Assembly (NCBI RefSeq): GCF_009799925.1
Contig: NZ_WELK01000007.1
Coordinates: 82,439-146,438 of the forward strand
Reading direction: 5' to 3'
DNA from: Pseudomonas sp. R-28-1W-6
GTDB taxonomy: Bacteria > Pseudomonadota > Gammaproteobacteria > Pseudomonadales > Pseudomonadaceae
Length of the DNA: 64,000 bases
The notes beneath the pieces were generated by a model that had not been told where the DNA came from, did no database searches, and worked only from the letters and a program-made list of their open reading frames with translations. A program made the translations under genes and the position numbers. Positions 1 to 8,642 of the stretch are shown here, one piece after another (position 1 is the first letter of the stretch; each line of letters starts with the position of its first letter).

Positions 1-1441
1 TGACCGAGCCGTCTTCGTTGACGCTGAAGCTGTCGTCATTGGCGACCACGGCGTCAGCAACGGTGAACGGATCGTTGGCGCTGGCGTCGTTGCCCTGGCC
101 ATCGCTGCCGCTGATGGTGGCGATGTAGTTGCCATCGGCCAGGGCGGCGCTGTCCGGCAGGGTGAAGGACCAGGTGCCGTCGCCGTTGGGGGTGACGCTG
201 TAGTCGCTGCCGTTGACGTTGAGGGTCAGGTTGCCGGTGGTGTTGGCATGGGTACCGCTGAAGGTCGGGGTGCTGTCGCCGGTGGTGGTGATGTCGGCGA
301 TGGACACGCTCGGCGCCAGGGCGTCGAGCACTGCACCGTCAGTGGCGTTGGCTTGATTGCCAGCGGCATCGGTGACGCTGGCACTGACGTTAAGGTTGCC
401 ATCGGCCAGGCCGCTGAGGTCGGCGGTGGTGCTGTAGTTGCCGGCGGCATCGGTGATGGCGGTGACTTCCACGGTGTCGCCATTGGCATCGGTGATGACC
501 AGGGTCACGGTACGGCCGGCGCCGACATCGGAGGTGCCGGCGATCGGCGCGTTGGCGACGTTGTCGCTGTTCACGTTGTCGAGGCTGACGGTGAGGTTGG
601 CGCTGGTGTCGACGGTGTAGTCGCGTGCGGCACTGGCGGTTGCGCTGTTGCCTGCGGCATCGGTGCTGGTCAGCGTGGCGGTGATGCTGTCGGCCGCGCG
701 CAGGTCGCCGGTGCCCACATTGATCTCGAAACCGAGAGAGCCATCGGGGCGCTGGATCACGTTGCCGTCATAGAGGTTGCCGCCCACATCGAGGGTCACC
801 CTGTCGCCCACCTTGGCTTCGCCGCCGACGCTGCCGGTAATGCTGAGGAAGTCGTCGGCGAGTTCCTGGCGGTTGAGGGTGTTGTCCGCGGTGATCGGAT
901 CGATGCCGATGCTGATCACGGGCGGGGTGGTGTCAGCCGCTGGCGCGGCGTCGGTGCTGGCTAGGTCGAGGGCGTCGGTGGCGGTTTCGAGCGTCTCTGC
1001 CGCCCCCGCAATGCCGAGCCCGGCAGTCGCAAAGCCGATGGTCGGGTCCAGTTGCTGGCCGGTGGCGTCGAGGATGACGAAGCTATGCCCGCCCCCGGCC
1101 GCGCCGCCCGTGCCGCCGCCGGCCGCCGCGCCCGCCGCGGTTTCTTCCAGGCCGGTGGTCGGGTCGAAGCCTTCGGCCAGGGCCTGCTCCAGTTCGGAGA
1201 CGGGTTCCTCGTCGTTGCCTGTCTGCGCCTGCGGGTTGCCGGCCTGCCAGGTGGCGCTTGCCCCCAGCTGGACGACCTCGCCATCGGCCAGTTGCAGGGT
1301 GGCACTGCCGCCGGCGTCGGTGAGGAGCTGTTCACCCGCGAACAGTTGATCGCCTTCGAATACCTGACGCTTCAAACCATCGATCGAAACGGCGAAAACC
1401 TGACCGATGATGCTCTTGATAATGGCGACGATGCTGCTCAT
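1..1441 (-). CDS. lapA: LapA-type giant biofilm adhesin, N-terminal part (cut by the window edge)
   Basis: The frame is open from an ATG at 1441 to the left edge, giving about 480 residues without a stop. The N-terminus (MSSIVAIIKSIIGQVFAVS) and residues 1-130 match the retention module of LapA-family adhesins. It contains TAAG at residues 101-104, the type of site cut by the periplasmic protease LapG. A Gly/Ala-rich linker follows (about 103-118). From about residue 165 there are tandem Ig-like/VCBS-type repeats rich in Asp, Thr and Gly, ending in a segment with DDSFSVNEDGSV. By family knowledge the retention module plugs the LapE pore and holds the adhesin on the cell surface until LapG releases it. 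The C-terminal RTX and secretion signal lie outside the window. The divergent lapEBC genes support the call. Confidence 0.9.
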   Translation of the reverse strand, partial: MSSIVAIIKSIIGQVFAVSIDGLKRQVFEGDQLFAGEQLLTDAGGSATLQLADGEVVQLGASATWQAGNPQAQTGNDEEPVSELEQALAEGFDPTTGLEETAAGAAAGGGTGGAAGGGHSFVILDATGQQLDPTIGFATAGLGIAGAAETLETATDALDLASTDAAPAADTTPPVISIGIDPITADNTLNRQELADDFLSITGSVGGEAKVGDRVTLDVGGNLYDGNVIQRPDGSLGFEINVGTGDLRAADSITATLTSTDAAGNSATASAARDYTVDTSANLTVSLDNVNSDNVANAPIAGTSDVGAGRTVTLVITDANGDTVEVTAITDAAGNYSTTADLSGLADGNLNVSASVTDAAGNQANATDGAVLDALAPSVSIADITTTGDSTPTFSGTHANTTGNLTLNVNGSDYSVTPNGDGTWSFTLPDSAALADGNYIATISGSDGQGNDASANDPFTVADAVVANDDSFSVNEDGSV

Positions 1442-1771
1442 GGAATCCGCTCCTGCTACAGCGCACTGGGAAGGTTGTGCACGCAGATGAATTGAGGTGG
1501 TGGGCGTTGAAATAATTGAGTAGTAGTCAAAAATATGGCGACAATAAATCGTCTTATGCCGATTTGGAATTGAAGCTGTGCCAAAGTATTGACCGCCCTT
1601 CGGCGATCATAAACAATTGACTATCGTGATGTCACTTTGATATCGATAAGATTAATCTGTGAGCTGCGTCACCTTAATGCAGTGACTTAATCGACGCCGG
1701 TAATGTGCTGTTTTTAACAACCCTGCGTTGTGCAGACCCGCCTTGCCCTGTTCAAAGGATTCCCCCTTCCC
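1442..1771. promoter_or_regulatory. AT-rich divergent promoter region between lapA and lapE
   Basis: These 330 bases hold no credible gene and are clearly more AT-rich than their surroundings, especially 1500-1680. They must contain the promoters for the adhesin (minus) and the secretion operon (plus). Several GTCA/TGAC-type half sites are visible, for example GTCAAAAATATGGCGAC at 1526-1542 and AATTGACT near 1615. These loosely resemble FleQ-type sites known from Pseudomonas adhesin promoters. That assignment is inference, and no -35/-10 pair stands out clearly. Confidence 0.5.
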
Positions 1772-3121
1772 ATGCGCTTCTCCGTTGTTCTGCCGCTTCT
1801 CTTCACCTGTTCGGTTTCCGCCCAGGCACAGACCCTCAGCGAGGCGCTGCAGGGCGCGCTCGAGAACCATCCGGAAATCCAGGCGGGGGTGAATGCCCGC
1901 CTGTCCGTGGAGGAGCAGATGAAGGCGGCCAAGGGCGGCTACCTGCCGCGGGTCGACCTGCTGGCCGGCTACGGGCGCGAGGGCACCGACGATCCGGGCG
2001 TTCGCAACGGCAGCGGCGAGCACGACTATGAAACCCTGACCCGTGGCGAATCCAGCGTGCGCCTGCAGCAGATGCTGTTCGACGGTTTTGCCACCAGCAG
2101 CGAAGTGGCCCGGCAGCGCGCCACCGTGAATGCGCGCGCCTATGAACTGATGGGCACCTCCGAGCGTACCGGCCTGGACGTGGTGCGAGCCTATCTCGAT
2201 GTGCTCAGCCGCCAGGAGATGGTGCGCCTGGCGCAGGACAATCTGCGCAGCCATGAACGCATCTATGACCAGATCACCCTGCGCAGCGAGCGCGGGGTAG
2301 GGCGCATGGCCGATCTCGATCAGGCGGAAGCGCGCCTGGCCCAGGCCCGCAACAACCTGATCACCGAGCAGACCAACCTGGCCGATGCGCGGGTCAACTA
2401 CTACAGCCTGGTGGGCAGCGACCCCGCCGAGCTGAGCCGTCCGGCCGGCCTGGCCGGTCAGCTGCCGGCGGACCTGCCGGCCGCGCGCGTGGAGATGCTG
2501 GCGAACAACCCGCTGCTGCGCTCCGCCGAAGCCGATGTGCAGGCCACCGAGCAGCAGTACGAGGCGGCCAAGTCGCCGTTCTACCCGCGCTTCGATGCCG
2601 AGCTGGAGCACGGCGCCGACAACAACCTGGATGGCACCGAGGGGCATGTGAACGAATGGCAGGCCATGGTGCGCATGCGCTACAACCTGTTCGCCGGCGG
2701 CAGCAACAAGGCCGACCTGCAATCCAAGGCGCACCTGACCAATCAGGCGATGGACGTGCGCAACAATGCGCTGCGGGTACTCAACGAGGAGCTGGGCCTG
2801 GCCTGGAACGCGCTGGAAAACGCGCGCCAGCAGCTGCCGATCGCCGAGCAGTACGTCGACTACAGCAGCCGCGTGCGCGAGTCCTACCAGAAGCAGTTCA
2901 CCCTCGGCGATCGCACCCTGCTCGACCTGCTGGACAGCGAGAACGAGCTGTTCACCGCTTCCCGTCGACTCGAGGAGGTGCGCTTCCTCGAGCTGTTTAC
3001 TCAATACCGGATCAAGGCCACCATAGGCGCGCTGCTCAAGAGCCAGGGGGTGGTGGCGCCGATGGCCTCCGCGCCGCTGGACGTGGTCCAGAGCGAAGCC
3101 AAGCTGCCTGGCCTGAACTGA
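1772..3121 (+). CDS. lapE: TolC-family outer-membrane channel of the LapA type I secretion system
   Basis: This is a 449-residue outer-membrane efflux protein. It opens with a signal peptide ending near AQA-QTLSEA. Two TolC repeats follow, with the typical N-terminal pattern (LSEALQGALENHPEIQAG) and long amphipathic helices carrying heptads. The ATG at 1772 is chosen because AAAGGA lies about 12 bases upstream and the signal peptide starts there. A GTG at 1730 would add a non-signal extension. In LapA systems this channel forms the outer-membrane conduit and is occupied by the adhesin retention module. It is first in an apparent lapE-lapB-lapC operon, 126 bases before lapB. Confidence 0.9.
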   Translation: MRFSVVLPLLFTCSVSAQAQTLSEALQGALENHPEIQAGVNARLSVEEQMKAAKGGYLPRVDLLAGYGREGTDDPGVRNGSGEHDYETLTRGESSVRLQQMLFDGFATSSEVARQRATVNARAYELMGTSERTGLDVVRAYLDVLSRQEMVRLAQDNLRSHERIYDQITLRSERGVGRMADLDQAEARLAQARNNLITEQTNLADARVNYYSLVGSDPAELSRPAGLAGQLPADLPAARVEMLANNPLLRSAEADVQATEQQYEAAKSPFYPRFDAELEHGADNNLDGTEGHVNEWQAMVRMRYNLFAGGSNKADLQSKAHLTNQAMDVRNNALRVLNEELGLAWNALENARQQLPIAEQYVDYSSRVRESYQKQFTLGDRTLLDLLDSENELFTASRRLEEVRFLELFTQYRIKATIGALLKSQGVVAPMASAPLDVVQSEAKLPGLN

Positions 3122-3247
3122 GCCCAACGCCGTCGATCCGCGGCGAAACGGGTCGGGGTCGGCACGCCGCGGCGTGCCGGCCTGGTAAGGGTGCGATGAC
3201 CGTGCCTGGCTTCGAGTCAGCTTTCTCCGGCGCAAGAGTGACCCCGC

Positions 3248-5404
3248 GTGGCAGTAGATATCAGTCAGACCCAGACCCGTAGCGACCCCCGCGATCGCCA
3301 TGACGATCCGTTGTTGGACAGCCTGCTGTCGCTTTGCCTCCTGCATCAGAAGTCGGTCAGCCGCGCCATGCTGACGGCGGGCCTGCCCCTGCCGGAGCAG
3401 CGCCTGAGCGCCGAGCTGCTGCCGCGCGCCGCGGCGCGCGCCGGCTTGCAGGGGCGCTGGTTGCGCCGCGAGCTGCAGCAGATTCCGGCGATTGCCATGC
3501 CGGCGCTGCTGCTGCTGCGCGACGGCCGCAGTGCCCTGCTGCTGGGCTGGGACGAGCAGCAGCGCGCGCGCGTCATGCCGTGCGAGAGCGAGGGCGGCGA
3601 GGTGCTGGTCAACCTCGAGGTCCTGCGCGAGGACTACAGCGGCCAGGCGTTCTTCGCCCAGCCGCTGCACAAGTTCGACTTCAACCGCGGCGAGCTGATC
3701 CCGCGGGCCACGTCCTGGTTCCGCGACACCCTCAAGCGTTCCCGCTGGCTGTATATCGATGCCATCGCCGCCAGCCTGCTGATCAACCTGATCGGCCTGG
3801 CCACGCCACTGTTCGTGATGAACGTGTACGACCGGGTGGTGCCCAACCAGGCCGAGGCCACCCTGTGGGTGCTGGCCATCGGCATCACCGGGGTGTTCTT
3901 CTTCGACCTGCTGCTCAAGACCCTGCGCGGCCTGTGCCTGGACCTGGCCGGCAAGAAGACCGACCTGATCATCTCGGCCACGCTGTTCGAGCGCATCGTC
4001 GGCATGGCCATGAAGTTCCGCCCCGCGCGGGTCGGCAGCTTCGCGCAGAACATCCACGAGTTCCAGAGCCTGCGCGATTTCCTCGCCTCGCTGACCCTGG
4101 CCAGCGTCATCGACCTGCCGTTCACCCTGCTGATCCTGGCGGTGATCGCCATGATCGGCGGGCATCTGGTGTGGATTCCGATTCTCGCCTTCCCCCTGGT
4201 GGCGCTGATCGGCTGGGCCCTGCAGCGGCCCCTGGCCGAGACCATGCAGCGCACCATGGCCCTGGCCGCCGAGCGCCAGTCCAGCCTGATCGAGAGCCTG
4301 GCCGGGCTGGACGCGGTCAAGGTCAACAACGCCGAGAGCGAGCGGCAATATATCTGGGAGCAGACCATCGGCACGCTCAGCCGCCTGGAGCTGCGCGCGC
4401 GCATGCTCTCCAGCCTGGCGATGAACTCGACCATGCTGCTGCAGCAGCTGGCCGGCGTGGTGGTGGTGGTGCTGGGCGTCTACCAGATCATTGCCGGCAA
4501 CCTGAGCATGGGCGGGCTGATCGCCTGCTACATGCTCAGCGGTCGCGCCCTGGGCCCGCTGACGCAGATGTCCGGCCTGCTGACCCGTTACCAGCAGGCC
4601 AAGGTGACCCTGGACTCGGTCAACCAGATGATGGAATTGCCGCAGGAGCGCCAGGACAACGAGCGCCCGCTCAAGCGCCAGTCGCTGCAGGGCGCGGTGG
4701 AGTTCCGCCAGGTCGACTTCCATTACCCGGAACAGCAGCAGGCGGCCCTGCACAAGATCAACCTGGTGATCCGCCCGGGGGAGAAGATCGGCATCATCGG
4801 CCGCAGCGGCTCGGGCAAGAGTTCCCTGGCCAAGTTGATCGTCGGCCTGTACCAGGCCGATAGCGGCAACCTGCTGGTCGATGGCATCGATGTGCGCCAG
4901 CTGGACGTCAGCGACCTGCGCTACAACATCGGCTACGTGCCCCAGGACATCCAGCTGTTCAGCGGCAGCCTGCGTGACAACCTGGTGTCCGGCGCGCGCT
5001 ACGTGGAGGACGAGCTGGTGTTGCAGGCCGCCGAACTGGCCGGCGTGCACGAGTTCGCCCGCCTGCACCCGAAGGGCTACGAGCTGCAGGTCGGCGAACG
5101 CGGACAGAACCTCTCCGGCGGCCAGCGGCAGAACGTCGCCCTGGCCCGCGCGCTGTTGCTCGATCCGCCGATCCTGCTGCTGGACGAACCGACCAGCGCC
5201 ATGGACAACACCGGCGAGGAGCGCCTCAAGCAGCGCCTGGCGGCGATGATCGCCAACAAGACCCTGCTGCTGGTCACCCACCGCGCCTCGATGCTCAGCC
5301 TGGTGGATCGCCTGGTGATCGTCGACCGTGGCCAGATCATTGCCGACGGGCCCAAGGGGAGTGTGATGGAAGCGCTGAAGAAGGGGCAGGTCAGTGTCAG
5401 CTAA
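3248..5404 (+). CDS. lapB: Type I secretion ABC transporter (permease-ATPase) for LapA
   Basis: The 718-residue protein has three parts: an N-terminal C39-peptidase-like domain (about 20-150), a six-helix ABC membrane domain (about 165-440), and an ATPase domain with Walker A GRSGSGKSS near residue 520, signature LSGGQRQ near 622 and Walker B ILLLDEPTSA. The C39-like domain shows no clear catalytic Cys, as expected for the non-cleaving CLD type found in adhesin and RTX exporters. The GTG start at 3248 is preceded by AAGAGTG. It energises adhesin export across the inner membrane with LapC and LapE. Its stop overlaps the lapC start by 11 bases, indicating coupled translation. Confidence 0.92.
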   Translation: MAVDISQTQTRSDPRDRHDDPLLDSLLSLCLLHQKSVSRAMLTAGLPLPEQRLSAELLPRAAARAGLQGRWLRRELQQIPAIAMPALLLLRDGRSALLLGWDEQQRARVMPCESEGGEVLVNLEVLREDYSGQAFFAQPLHKFDFNRGELIPRATSWFRDTLKRSRWLYIDAIAASLLINLIGLATPLFVMNVYDRVVPNQAEATLWVLAIGITGVFFFDLLLKTLRGLCLDLAGKKTDLIISATLFERIVGMAMKFRPARVGSFAQNIHEFQSLRDFLASLTLASVIDLPFTLLILAVIAMIGGHLVWIPILAFPLVALIGWALQRPLAETMQRTMALAAERQSSLIESLAGLDAVKVNNAESERQYIWEQTIGTLSRLELRARMLSSLAMNSTMLLQQLAGVVVVVLGVYQIIAGNLSMGGLIACYMLSGRALGPLTQMSGLLTRYQQAKVTLDSVNQMMELPQERQDNERPLKRQSLQGAVEFRQVDFHYPEQQQAALHKINLVIRPGEKIGIIGRSGSGKSSLAKLIVGLYQADSGNLLVDGIDVRQLDVSDLRYNIGYVPQDIQLFSGSLRDNLVSGARYVEDELVLQAAELAGVHEFARLHPKGYELQVGERGQNLSGGQRQNVALARALLLDPPILLLDEPTSAMDNTGEERLKQRLAAMIANKTLLLVTHRASMLSLVDRLVIVDRGQIIADGPKGSVMEALKKGQVSVS

Positions 5405-6767
5405 AGCTATCGGCAAGCGTCTGCGGCAGGCCCTGGGCGCCTATTTCGGCGGCCGCCAGGCGCTCGGCAGCGAACCCCTGCCCGAGGTCAGCAAGGCGCT
5501 GATCGAGGATGCCCCGCGGGTGATCCGCCTGACCATCTGGGCGCTGGTGGCCTTTGTCGCCTTCTGCCTGCTGTGGGCCAACTTCGCCGTGGTCGATGAA
5601 GTGACCCGCGGCGATGGCAAGGCCATTCCTTCCTCGCGCCTGCAGAAGATCCAGAACCTGGAGGGCGGCATAGTCGCCGAACTGTTCGTGCGCGAAGGGC
5701 AGATAGTCGAGGTCGGCGATCCCCTGCTGCGCCTGGATGACACCCGTTTCGCCTCCAACGTCGGCGAAACCGAAGCCGACCGCCTGGCCCTGCTGCTGCG
5801 GGTGGAGCGCCTGAGTGCCGAGGTGCAGGACCGCGAGCTGGTGGTGGCGGCGGAAGTGCGGGAGAAGGCCCCAGGCCTGGCCGACAACGAGATCGAGTTG
5901 TTCAACAGCCGCAAGCAGCAGTTGCTCGACGAGGTGGCCGGCCTCGAGGAGCAGTTGACCCAGCGCCGCCAGGAGCTGCGCGAGTACGCGTCCAAGCAGG
6001 GGCAGTCGCGCAACAGCCTCAACCTGCTGCGCCAGGAAATCCAGATGTCCGAGCCGCTGGTCGCCGAAGGCGCGATCTCCCAGGTGGAGGTGCTGCGCCT
6101 CAAGCGTGCGGAAGTGGAGGCGCGCGGTCAGCTGGAAGCCACCACGCTGGCCATGCCCCGCGCCGAGGCGGCGATCAAGGAGGTCGAGCGCAAGATCGAC
6201 GAGACCCGCGGGCGCTTTCGCAGCGAGGCCCTGACCCAGCTGAACGAGGCGCGCACCGAGCTGAGCAAGATCCAGTCGACCGGTAAGGCCCTGGAAGACC
6301 GGGTCAATCGCACCCTGGTCACTTCGCCGGTGCGCGGCATCGTCAAGCAGCTGCTGGTCAACACCATCGGCGGGGTGATCCAGCCGGGCAGCGATATCGT
6401 CGAGATCGTGCCGCTGGGTGAGAGCCTGCTGGTGGAGGCGCGCATCCGTCCGCAGGACATCGCCTTCCTCCATCCGGGGCAGGAGGCCATGGTCAAGTTC
6501 AGCGCCTATGACTACACCATCTATGGCGGGCTGCGGGCCGAGCTGGAACAGATCGGCGCCGACACCGTCACCGACGAGGAGGGCAACAGCTTCTACCTGA
6601 TCCAGTTGCGCACCGACAAGAGCCACCTGGGCAGCGAGGAACGCCCGCTACTGATCATCCCCGGCATGGTCGCCTCGGTGGACATCATCACCGGCAAGAA
6701 GAGCGTGCTGAGCTACCTGCTCAAGCCGATCATCCGCGCCCGGGCCGAGGCGCTGCGCGAGCGCTGA
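5394..6767 (+). CDS. lapC: HlyD-family membrane fusion protein of the LapA secretion system
   Basis: The 457-residue periplasmic adaptor has one membrane anchor near residues 43-62 (LTIWALVAFVAFCLLWANF). A lipoyl-like half follows (IQNLEGGIVAELFVREGQIVE). Next is a long coiled coil (about 120-300), then the second lipoyl half and beta-barrel with the HlyD signature region near VTSPVRGIVKQL. It bridges the ABC exporter and the TolC-like channel. The GTG start overlaps the end of lapB. A strong hairpin terminator follows at 6787, so lapC is probably last in the operon. Confidence 0.92.
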   Translation: MSAKAIGKRLRQALGAYFGGRQALGSEPLPEVSKALIEDAPRVIRLTIWALVAFVAFCLLWANFAVVDEVTRGDGKAIPSSRLQKIQNLEGGIVAELFVREGQIVEVGDPLLRLDDTRFASNVGETEADRLALLLRVERLSAEVQDRELVVAAEVREKAPGLADNEIELFNSRKQQLLDEVAGLEEQLTQRRQELREYASKQGQSRNSLNLLRQEIQMSEPLVAEGAISQVEVLRLKRAEVEARGQLEATTLAMPRAEAAIKEVERKIDETRGRFRSEALTQLNEARTELSKIQSTGKALEDRVNRTLVTSPVRGIVKQLLVNTIGGVIQPGSDIVEIVPLGESLLVEARIRPQDIAFLHPGQEAMVKFSAYDYTIYGGLRAELEQIGADTVTDEEGNSFYLIQLRTDKSHLGSEERPLLIIPGMVASVDIITGKKSVLSYLLKPIIRARAEALRER

Positions 6768-6786
6768 CGAGCTCCGCGCCACCATG

Positions 6787-6814
6787 AAAAACGCCGCATT
6801 CACTGCGGCGTTTT
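6787..6814. terminator. Bidirectional intrinsic terminator between lapC and mmsB
   Basis: AAAACGCCGC and its complement GCGGCGTTTT form a perfect stem around a 7-9 base loop, with A residues on the left and T residues on the right. It can therefore end transcription of lapC on the plus strand and of the mmsB operon on the minus strand. Confidence 0.85.
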
Positions 6815-6826
6815 GCTTTCTCGGTC

Positions 6827-6847
6827 GTAGGGTGCGCCATGCGCACC
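6827..6847. repeat. Single arm of the GTAGGGTGCGCC palindromic repeat
   Basis: GTAGGGTGCGCCATGCGCACC differs by one base from the arms at 19808, 19850, 54163 and 54205. No second arm is nearby, so this is a solo or decayed copy lying just past the end of mmsB. Confidence 0.7.
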
Positions 6848-6863
6848 AGCGGTTCGGGGGCCG

Positions 6864-7748
6864 TCACTCGACGAACAGCTTCTGCACCGCCGAGAAATCC
6901 AGCTTGCCATTGCCCTGCTTGAGCAGCAGGCGATACAGCTGCAGCGCCAGGGCGCCCATCGGCGTGCTGCTGCCGGTGGCCTGCGCAGCTTCCTGGGCCA
7001 GGCCCAGATCCTTGGCCATCAGCTCGGCCATAAAGCCGCCTGAATAACCCTTGGACGCCGGCGCGTTTTCCATCACCCCGGGCCAGGGGTTGTACTTTTC
7101 CAGGGTCCAGTTGCCGCCCGAGCTCTGGCGCATGATCTCGGCCAGCACGGCCGGATCGAGGCCGCTGGCCACACCGAGAGCCATGGCCTCCGCTGTGCCG
7201 ATCATCTGCACGGCGAGCAGCTGGTTGTTGCACACCTTGGCCACCTGGCCGGCGCCGTCGGGGCCGGCGTGGAAGATGTTCTTGCCCATCGCCGCGAGGA
7301 TCGGCCGGGCCTTCTCCAGCGCCTCGGCCTGGCCGCCGACCATGAAGGTCAGGGTGCCGGCCGCCGCCCCGGCGGTGCCGCCGGACACCGGCGCATCGAG
7401 CATGGCGAGGCCGCGGGCGGCGGCTGCCGCATGCACCTTGCGCGCCGAGTCCGGGGCGATGGTCGAGCATTCCAGGATCAGGCTGCCCGCGGCGATCTGC
7501 GTCAGCAGGCCGGCGTCGCCCAGGTACAGGCTTTCCACATGGCGACTGGCCGGCAGCATGCTGATCACCACGTCGGCGCCGCGCACTGCCTGCGCCGCGC
7601 TACTGGCGGCCGTGGCGCCCTCGCCGGCCAGGGTGGCCACGGCGTCGGCGACCAGGTCGAAAACGGTCACGGCAAAGCCGGCCTTGAGCAGGTTGCGGGC
7701 CATGGGCAGGCCCATGTGGCCGAGGCCGATGAAGGCGATCTGGGTCAT
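6864..7748 (-). CDS. mmsB: 3-hydroxyisobutyrate dehydrogenase
   Basis: The 294-residue beta-hydroxyacid dehydrogenase has an N-terminal NAD(P)-binding Rossmann motif (GLGHMGLPMARNL), the substrate segment DAPVSGGTAGAAAGTL near 118-132, and the catalytic Lys in GQVAKVCNN. It oxidises 3-hydroxyisobutyrate to methylmalonate semialdehyde in valine catabolism, the step just before MmsA. It is the last gene of a minus-strand operon running from mmsA, 39 bases after the PEP mutase-like gene. An [16 protein letters not shown] ribosome site precedes the ATG. Confidence 0.93.
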   Translation of the reverse strand: MTQIAFIGLGHMGLPMARNLLKAGFAVTVFDLVADAVATLAGEGATAASSAAQAVRGADVVISMLPASRHVESLYLGDAGLLTQIAAGSLILECSTIAPDSARKVHAAAAARGLAMLDAPVSGGTAGAAAGTLTFMVGGQAEALEKARPILAAMGKNIFHAGPDGAGQVAKVCNNQLLAVQMIGTAEAMALGVASGLDPAVLAEIMRQSSGGNWTLEKYNPWPGVMENAPASKGYSGGFMAELMAKDLGLAQEAAQATGSSTPMGALALQLYRLLLKQGNGKLDFSAVQKLFVE

Positions 7749-7787
7749 TGTTGTTCTCCTTGCCGGATGGACATGCTCGGGTGCTGT

Positions 7788-8642
7788 TCAGCGCGATGCG
7801 CCGAACAGCTGGTTGATGTGGGCGAACGGCTCCGCCTGTTCGGCGAAACCGAAGCTGCCGTGCAGGCGCACTTCCTCGGCGGCCCGCAGGAACGCGCCGA
7901 AGGCCGCGCGGGCCAGTGCCGAACCCAGGCTGACGCGCTTGACGCCCAGCTGCGCCAGCTCGCCGACGGTGAAGCTGGCCGAACCCAGCCCCATCACCAC
8001 GTTGAGCGGTTTCGGCGCCACCGCGCGCACCACGGCGGCGATCTCTTCGCGGCTGCGCAGGCCCGGCGCGTAGAGCACGTCGGCGCCGGCTTCGGCATAG
8101 GCCTGCAGGCGGCGAATGGTGTCGGGCAGGTCGGGGCGCCCGTGCAGAAAATTCTCCGCCCGGGCGCAGAGCGTGAAGGGGAAGGGCAGGCTGCGGGCGC
8201 TTGCCACTGCGGCCTGGATGCGCTCCTGCGCCAGTTCCAGCGGGTAGATCGGCTGCTCCGGCCGGCCGCTGGCGTCCTCGATGGAGCCGCCGACCAGGCC
8301 GGCCAGGGCTGCCAGCTGGATGGTGTGCGCGCATTCCTGCGGGCTAGGGCCGAAACCGTTTTCCAGGTCGGCGGCGACGGGTAACCCGGTCGCGTCGACG
8401 ATCGCCCGCGCGTTGGCCAGGGTTTCCTCGCGGCTGATCAAGCCTTCGCCGTCGGCGCGCCCCAGGCTGAAGGCCAGGCCGGCACTGGTGGTGGCCAAGG
8501 CCTCGAAACCGAGGGCGGCCAGCGCCTTGGCCGAGCCGGCATCCCAGGGGTTGGGGATGACGAAGCAGCCGGGGCGTTGATGCAGGGCCTGGAAGGCCAG
8601 GGCCCGCTGCATCTGGCTGGGCACCGGCGGGCTCTTGCTCAC
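7788..8642 (-). CDS. Isocitrate lyase/PEP mutase-family enzyme
   Basis: The 284-residue ICL/PEPM-fold protein shows family landmarks NPWDAGSAKALAALGF, the Mg-binding DLENGFG, GGSIEDAS and ARAENF. The KKCGH-type cysteine loop of true isocitrate lyases is absent, so a PEP mutase, oxaloacetate decarboxylase or related carbon-carbon bond enzyme is more likely than isocitrate lyase. The GTG start at 8642 overlaps the TGA of the preceding hydrolase (GTGA), a classic coupling arrangement. A downstream ATG at 8609 lacks a ribosome site. The substrate is unknown. Its place inside a valine operon suggests a role with C3/C4 acids, which is inference. Confidence 0.8.
   Translation of the reverse strand: MSKSPPVPSQMQRALAFQALHQRPGCFVIPNPWDAGSAKALAALGFEALATTSAGLAFSLGRADGEGLISREETLANARAIVDATGLPVAADLENGFGPSPQECAHTIQLAALAGLVGGSIEDASGRPEQPIYPLELAQERIQAAVASARSLPFPFTLCARAENFLHGRPDLPDTIRRLQAYAEAGADVLYAPGLRSREEIAAVVRAVAPKPLNVVMGLGSASFTVGELAQLGVKRVSLGSALARAAFGAFLRAAEEVRLHGSFGFAEQAEPFAHINQLFGASR

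Noticed and set aside
1..1441. Tandem repeats in the adhesin as a possible CRISPR or satellite array
   Set aside because: They are protein-level Ig-like repeats with variable DNA sequence and no spacer structure.
1652..5416. A very long open frame (about 1250 codons) on the minus strand opposite lapE and lapB
   Set aside because: It is antisense to two clear genes, has a Gln/His/Leu/Ala-rich composition typical of reverse-strand frames in GC-rich DNA, and shows no family motifs.
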